Assembly (NCBI GenBank): GCA_030431975.1
Contig: JAUIHP010000001.1
Location: forward strand, 124,001-188,000
Reading direction: 5' to 3'
Source of the DNA: a bacterium
GTDB lineage: Bacteria > Eisenbacteria > RBG-16-71-46 > CAIMUX01
DNA: 64,000 nt
Positions within the stretch are counted from its first letter, which is position 1. Every line of letters starts with the position of its first letter. Made by a program: the position numbers and the translations under genes. Positions 60,285-64,000 of this stretch are shown here, one piece after another. The notes under the pieces were generated by a model that ran no database searches, was not told the origin of the DNA, and saw only the letters and a program-made list of their open reading frames with translations.

Positions 60285-62239
60285 AGTCGGTCCTCCCTTT
60301 TCTCGTCCTTCTGGCCGGGCTTCGCCTGGTTCTGCTCTTCGCCACTCTCGACCCGGTCGAGGAGTGGGTCATGGAAGTCTTCGACACGACCGAAGTCGTG
60401 TGGGAACACGGACCCGAGCGGCCGCTCTACGATCGAGAGGAGCTCTACACGGGAACCGCGGCGCAGGCGATGCGAGAAGGCCTCCCCATTCCCTTTTCGA
60501 AGTACCAATTCATGGACTACGGAGGCGGGTCACTCCTGACCTCGTTTCTGGCGGCCGGACTCTACTCGGTCTTCGGACCGAACTACCTCGCGTTCAAGAT
60601 CATTCCCTTCGCTGTCACGCTCCTCGGCGGACTGTTCTGGGTTCTGATCGCGCGGGCCTGGTTCGGACAGGCCGTCGCGTCCCTCTTCGCTCTGCTCTAT
60701 TTGTTCGCGCCCAGCACATTCGTGCGAACGATCTGGATCGCCAAGGGAGATCACTCCGAGGCGATGATGTGGATCGGGCTTGTGCTCTGGCTCTTCACCC
60801 GCGCCTTGATTCGGGAACGGGCATCCGCCGCCGGCCGCTTTCTAGGATGGGCCTTCTGGGGAGGCATCGCCGCGGGCTTCGGAGTCTTCGTCACCTACTC
60901 CACCGTTCCCGTGACCTTCGGCATCCTGGGAGCCGCGCTCATTCTGACTCGGATGCAACCGAGGAGGTTGTGGATCCAGTCCGGCGCGGGCCTCGGTATT
61001 GGACTCATTCCCTGGATCGTCGGGCTTTTCACGACGAAAGGAAGCGCACTCGAAGTCTACGGACAGACGTTGGGATCGATGGGCGCGCGACTGGGAGAGC
61101 GGGCCGCGACCATGTTCAACACCGGTTTCTTCGCCGGCTATGATCTTCCGGCCATGATTCGTCCGTTTGCGGGACTCGTCTTCCTGGTCGTGGTCGTGAT
61201 CGCCTGGGTTCACATCGTGCGTCGGGTAAGCACAAGTGGAGAGGATCGCACGCGTCGACTCGGCCTCGGCTTGTTGCTGGTGGGAACGGCGGCACATCTT
61301 CTGGCCTTCATTCTGGGAGCTCCCGACACGGCTTCGCGCTATCTCATGCCCCTCTACCCTCTGCTTCTGTTGGCCGTCGCGAATCTCGCGGGATCCGCGG
61401 CCAAAGCCCGTCCAATCGCGCTCCTGCCGATGGCCGTCGTCCTTCTGGGAGCCGGATCGCTCTTCTTCTCGGTCGCGGGTGGACATTGGACGGCACGGTC
61501 CCTTCCACTGCATGGAGTCGATTGGCCGCTTCTGGGCGAAGTCGTCGGACAGAAGCTCTCGCAGGACGAGATCGCCGCCATTCCCTCCAAGTATCGCCGA
61601 CACTTCCTCGTTGGTTTCGGCAAGAAGGTCTTTGCAGCTGTTGATCAGGATCGCTGGACTGAAGCCGCGGACCTCTTCCGGACGAGGGACCAGCTTGCCG
61701 TGTGGGAAGGCGTCGGTATCGCGTGGGTCGAAAGCGGACAAGTCCTCGAAGCCGGTCCGGTTCTGGAATCGCTTTCTCCCGAGGCGCAACAAGGTCTGAT
61801 CGCCGGAATGGCCCGGTACGGTGAGGTCGTCTTCGGTCCGCTTCTGACGTCGGATCAACCCATCGACTTTCCGACTGTGCAGGCAAGAATGGCGGGCTCT
61901 CGAGCGGGAGAACTCAACACGACGCGGGCCCGCGTTTGGGCAACTCTCGCGCGGCAGGGATACGACGGAGAAAACGCGGCCTGGGCGCAAGCCGGCCGCG
62001 GCTTGTCGGCCCCACAGGTTCAGACGGCGGTCGGGAGCGCGTCCTTCCGGAGCATTCGGCGAAATCAGATCGAAGTCTTCCCGGACCGCGGAGACATGGG
62101 AGTCGCGACCAACACTCCCGGCTATCGCGCCGGACTTGCCGGATCACTGGACCGGCTTCTTGCGGCCACGACGCTCACCCCGGAAGAGCAAGCCGAGCGC
62201 CGGGCAAAGATCCTGGAAGGATCCGCGGGACCTCGCTGA
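60281..62239 (+). CDS. Multi-spanning membrane protein, GT-C glycosyltransferase-like, with soluble C-terminal domain
   Basis: A 652-residue protein starting at GTG 60281, overlapping the upstream stop by 4 nt. There are ~10-11 hydrophobic segments in the first ~420 residues. The first loop contains acidic residues (EEWVMEVFDTTEVVWEHG) and the second has AAQAMREGLPIPF, consistent with GT39-like membrane enzymes. The C-terminal ~230 residues are soluble and helical with TPR-like spacing (RTRDQLAVWEGVGIAWVESGQVLEAGPVLESL). No catalytic site can be confirmed. Three GT-C-like proteins occur in this window (also 26204-27586 and 56036-58153). Confidence 0.75.
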   Translation: MKSVLPFLVLLAGLRLVLLFATLDPVEEWVMEVFDTTEVVWEHGPERPLYDREELYTGTAAQAMREGLPIPFSKYQFMDYGGGSLLTSFLAAGLYSVFGPNYLAFKIIPFAVTLLGGLFWVLIARAWFGQAVASLFALLYLFAPSTFVRTIWIAKGDHSEAMMWIGLVLWLFTRALIRERASAAGRFLGWAFWGGIAAGFGVFVTYSTVPVTFGILGAALILTRMQPRRLWIQSGAGLGIGLIPWIVGLFTTKGSALEVYGQTLGSMGARLGERAATMFNTGFFAGYDLPAMIRPFAGLVFLVVVVIAWVHIVRRVSTSGEDRTRRLGLGLLLVGTAAHLLAFILGAPDTASRYLMPLYPLLLLAVANLAGSAAKARPIALLPMAVVLLGAGSLFFSVAGGHWTARSLPLHGVDWPLLGEVVGQKLSQDEIAAIPSKYRRHFLVGFGKKVFAAVDQDRWTEAADLFRTRDQLAVWEGVGIAWVESGQVLEAGPVLESLSPEAQQGLIAGMARYGEVVFGPLLTSDQPIDFPTVQARMAGSRAGELNTTRARVWATLARQGYDGENAAWAQAGRGLSAPQVQTAVGSASFRSIRRNQIEVFPDRGDMGVATNTPGYRAGLAGSLDRLLAATTLTPEEQAERRAKILEGSAGPR

Positions 62240-62250
62240 CCTCTACTTCC

Positions 62251-62383
62251 CTGCTCAGGGTCGGAATGCCCGCCCCTACTCGAGGTCGGAAGATCGGAGT
62301 TCCCGTGCCTACCCAGGATCGGCGGACCCTTCCCCACTCCGGGTCGGCCTCCTGTGCACTACTCAGGATCGGTCGGTTTGTCG
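62251..62383. repeat. Five-copy ~25-bp tandem repeat, core CTACTCAGGaTCGG
   Basis: Copies of CTACTCxxGGTCGG-type cores start at 62251, 62276, 62309, 62334 and 62359, with spacings 25, 33, 25 and 25. The last copy supplies the stop codon and final codons of dinB on the opposite strand. The sequence between copies is degenerate but of matching length, so this is a decayed tandem repeat between convergent genes. Confidence 0.75.
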
Positions 62384-63579
62384 TTCATCGTCCCGGTGTC
62401 GCGGACCGATCGTTTACGCAACGCTCCGGCCCGCGTGATCTTTCCCCGCCCGAAGCGATCCTCCAGGTCGTGCACGGTATCGGTCAGTGCGTCGCGCCTC
62501 TGTCGCAACGGTTCGGGATCGAAGAGATCGAGGGTTCCGCCGTATTCCTCCCCGATGCCGCTCACGCCGACCCCGAGGAGCCGTACCGGTTTCCCGTTCC
62601 ATTCCGCATGAAAGAGCTTTCGCACGACGTCGAAGATTCGGTCGGCGTCGTTGGTTCGCTCGTCGATCGTCGTACGACGGGTCAAGGTGACGAACGGCGG
62701 ATAGCGTAGCTTCAGATTGATGACGCGACCGGCCACGTCGTCCCGGCGCAGCCTTCGCGCCACCCGAAGAGCCTGATCGAGCAACACGCTCTCCAGCGTC
62801 TCGACATCACCCTGGTCTTTCGCAAACGTCTCCTCATGACTGTAGGATTTGGCGTCCCAGTGCGAGACGACTCCGCGCGCGTCCTCACCCCTTGCGAGAC
62901 GTAGCAGGTGTTGGCCGTGTTGCCCGAACTTCTGTGCCATGAACTCCGGCGATCTTCGGGCAATATCTCCTACCGTGCGGATACCGAACTGCTGCAACGC
63001 CTCCTGCATCCGCGGACCGACTCCCCAAAGCTTGTCGATGGTCAGAGGCTCGAGAAAGTCCTGCACCCCACCGGGCGGAACGATCGTGAGTCCGTCCGGC
63101 TTGTCATAGTCGGAGGCGATCTTCGCCACGAACTTGACGGGAGCGATTCCCACCGAAGCGGTGAGCCGAGTCTGTTCTTTGATCTCCGCTCGGATGGCCG
63201 GTCCGATCTCTTCGGGAGTCCCAAGCGCCAACTCCATTCCGGTCAGATCGAGAAAGGCTTCGTCGAGGGAGAGCGGTTGAACAGACGGAGAGTAGCGGCC
63301 CAGGATCTCCATGATCTCCTTCGAGACGGCGGAGTACTTGCGCAGACTTCCGGGCAGCGCGACGAGGTCCGGGCAAAGTCTGAGAGCACGGGACATCGGC
63401 ATGGCGGAACGGACTCCAAAGACCCGAGCCTCGTAGGACGCGGCGGAAACGACTCCGCGACCGTCCGCGCTTCCTCCAACGACCACGGGTTTCCCGGCCA
63501 GGCTGGGATCGTCCCGAATCTCGATCGAGGCGTAGAACGCATCCATGTCGACATGGGCGATGACTTTGTCCCACTGCAT
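62359..63579 (-). CDS. dinB: DNA polymerase IV (Y family, DinB)
   Basis: A 406-residue translesion polymerase. Catalytic acidic residues are in HVDMDAFYASIE near the start and QPLSLDEAFLD. Other family marks are VVSAASYEARVFGVRSAMPM, KIASDYDKPDGL, the helix-hairpin-helix LWGVGPRMQEALQQFGIRTVGDIA, and the little-finger segment SHEETFAKD. The C terminus lacks an obvious QxxLxLF clamp-binding motif; GGTLDLFDPE may serve. I chose ATG 63579 because the upstream ATG (63588) lies inside the -10 box. No LexA-like box is obvious. The 3' end runs into a tandem-repeat array. Confidence 0.95.
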   Translation of the reverse strand: MQWDKVIAHVDMDAFYASIEIRDDPSLAGKPVVVGGSADGRGVVSAASYEARVFGVRSAMPMSRALRLCPDLVALPGSLRKYSAVSKEIMEILGRYSPSVQPLSLDEAFLDLTGMELALGTPEEIGPAIRAEIKEQTRLTASVGIAPVKFVAKIASDYDKPDGLTIVPPGGVQDFLEPLTIDKLWGVGPRMQEALQQFGIRTVGDIARRSPEFMAQKFGQHGQHLLRLARGEDARGVVSHWDAKSYSHEETFAKDQGDVETLESVLLDQALRVARRLRRDDVAGRVINLKLRYPPFVTLTRRTTIDERTNDADRIFDVVRKLFHAEWNGKPVRLLGVGVSGIGEEYGGTLDLFDPEPLRQRRDALTDTVHDLEDRFGRGKITRAGALRKRSVRDTGTMNDKPTDPE

Positions 63580-63586
63580 ACCGAAC

Positions 63587-63616
63587 ATTATAGTGGTATC
63601 GGGGAGCCCTTGGCGA
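63587..63616 (-). promoter_or_regulatory. Promoter of dinB (leaderless arrangement)
   Basis: On the minus strand: TCGCCA (63616-63611), 18 bp, perfect TATAAT (63592-63587), then 7 nt to ATG 63579. No Shine-Dalgarno sequence is possible in so short a leader. Confidence 0.6.
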
Positions 63617-63689
63617 CATCGTCCTTTGCCGCTATTCTGGGATTACATCGACGACGGGCCGGGGTGGATCGTGTTGTGGAGGAAGGCCT

Positions 63690-64000
63690 GTGTCTCCGAT
63701 CGCAAGAAGTACCGCCGTGACATCTCGTATCGCCCGATTCTCTGCCTCTCCGAGGATCCCTATTCGTCTTCTCATTACAATTCTGACCATCGTTTCCGCA
63801 GCTACGGCCTTCGTCACGACTTGCCGGGCCGGGAGCGTGGATGGCACCCTGCTCCTTCGCTGGCGCGGCGCCGAAGCCATCGAGTCCGGGATCAGTCGTC
63901 TCGTTTCGGTTCCGATTCCAAAGAACGAGCTCGTCATACACGTGATCGAACCGGACCGGGAAGAGCCGATCTTCCTCGCCATGGGAACTCCGGCGGAACT
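63690..64000 (+). CDS. Secreted protein, N-terminal part only (possible second C25-propeptide-like protein)
   Basis: The frame starts at GTG 63690 (GGAGG 7-8 nt upstream) and runs off the window end; ~103 residues are visible. It has an Arg/Ser-rich N-region, a signal-peptide core (LLITILTIVSAATAFVTTC) and then GSVDGTLLLRWRG ... SRLVSVPIPKNELVIHVIEPDRE. That opening resembles the N terminus of the C25-like protein at 18077 (SPDGLRVEFRT ... PKTVWIALPPGS) and gingipain propeptides. The resemblance is short, so the family is a guess. Confidence 0.55.
   Translation, partial: MSPIARSTAVTSRIARFSASPRIPIRLLITILTIVSAATAFVTTCRAGSVDGTLLLRWRGAEAIESGISRLVSVPIPKNELVIHVIEPDREEPIFLAMGTPAE

Noticed and set aside
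1-64000. tRNA, rRNA, phage or insertion-sequence genes
   Set aside because: Read-through found no tRNA T-loop/acceptor arrangement outside coding genes, no rRNA stretches, no transposase or integrase motifs and no terminal inverted repeats.

Overview
This is 64 kb of GC-rich chromosome from a Gram-negative bacterium: there is a TolC-type outer-membrane protein, a MacA/MacB-like exporter and many signal peptides. At least nine predicted secreted proteins end in the same FlgD-like Ig domain (pattern W-D-G-R-D-x-x-G-R-x-x-x-S-G-V-Y-F, ending in basic or hydrophobic residues such as 'IVR' or 'VLR'). That habit, the C25-peptidase-like protein and the 'GACC' cysteine-rich repeats suggest an uncultivated FCB-group lineage (Eisenbacteria, Krumholzibacteria or Latescibacteria-like). 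The phylum is an inference. I see no rRNA, tRNA, CRISPR array, phage or insertion sequence. GTG and TTG starts with good Shine-Dalgarno sequences are common.

Layout. 1-3.2 kb: leftward operon of glutaminyl cyclase, NifS-like cysteine desulfurase and a DUF4105 protein. 3.5-8.3 kb: housekeeping genes (large-form IspG, macro domain, DUF5989, transaldolase, GNAT). 8.3-18.1 kb: secreted proteins (dockerin-like, trypsin-like, FG-GAP, HAF, LpqC-like esterase, LVIVD) around a small DnaB-like ATPase. 18.1-26.3 kb: rightward surface-protein operon headed by a frameshifted C25-peptidase homologue that appears to have lost its catalytic His and Cys. 26.2-33 kb: membrane glycosyltransferase, then a TolC / MacB permease / HlyD operon with the ABC ATPase divergent. 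33-45 kb: secreted BNR protein, AraC regulator, VOC protein, serine hydrolase, MarR-GNAT fusion plus S41 peptidase, ArsR-SRPBCC pair, large beta-helix protein. 45-50.7 kb: tandem GT4 glycosyltransferase, radical SAM protein, K+ channel, thiamine-binding/DUF952 fusion. 50.7-64 kb: two propeller proteins, lysine 6-aminotransferase, GNAT, two large membrane glycosyltransferases, asparaginase, AAC(3)-like acetyltransferase, DNA polymerase IV, and a secreted protein cut by the window end.

Most notable are the C25 pseudo-peptidase with its +1 frameshift; four different short tandem-repeat arrays (14, 18, 25 and 36 bp periods) in gene-end, 5'-leader or N-terminal positions; large palindromes in front of secreted-protein genes; and four genes (ispG, marR-GNAT, arsR, dinB) that lack a Shine-Dalgarno sequence but have a promoter whose -10 box ends 6-7 nt before the ATG, as expected for leaderless mRNAs. 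All functional calls are from reading the translations; no database search was run.
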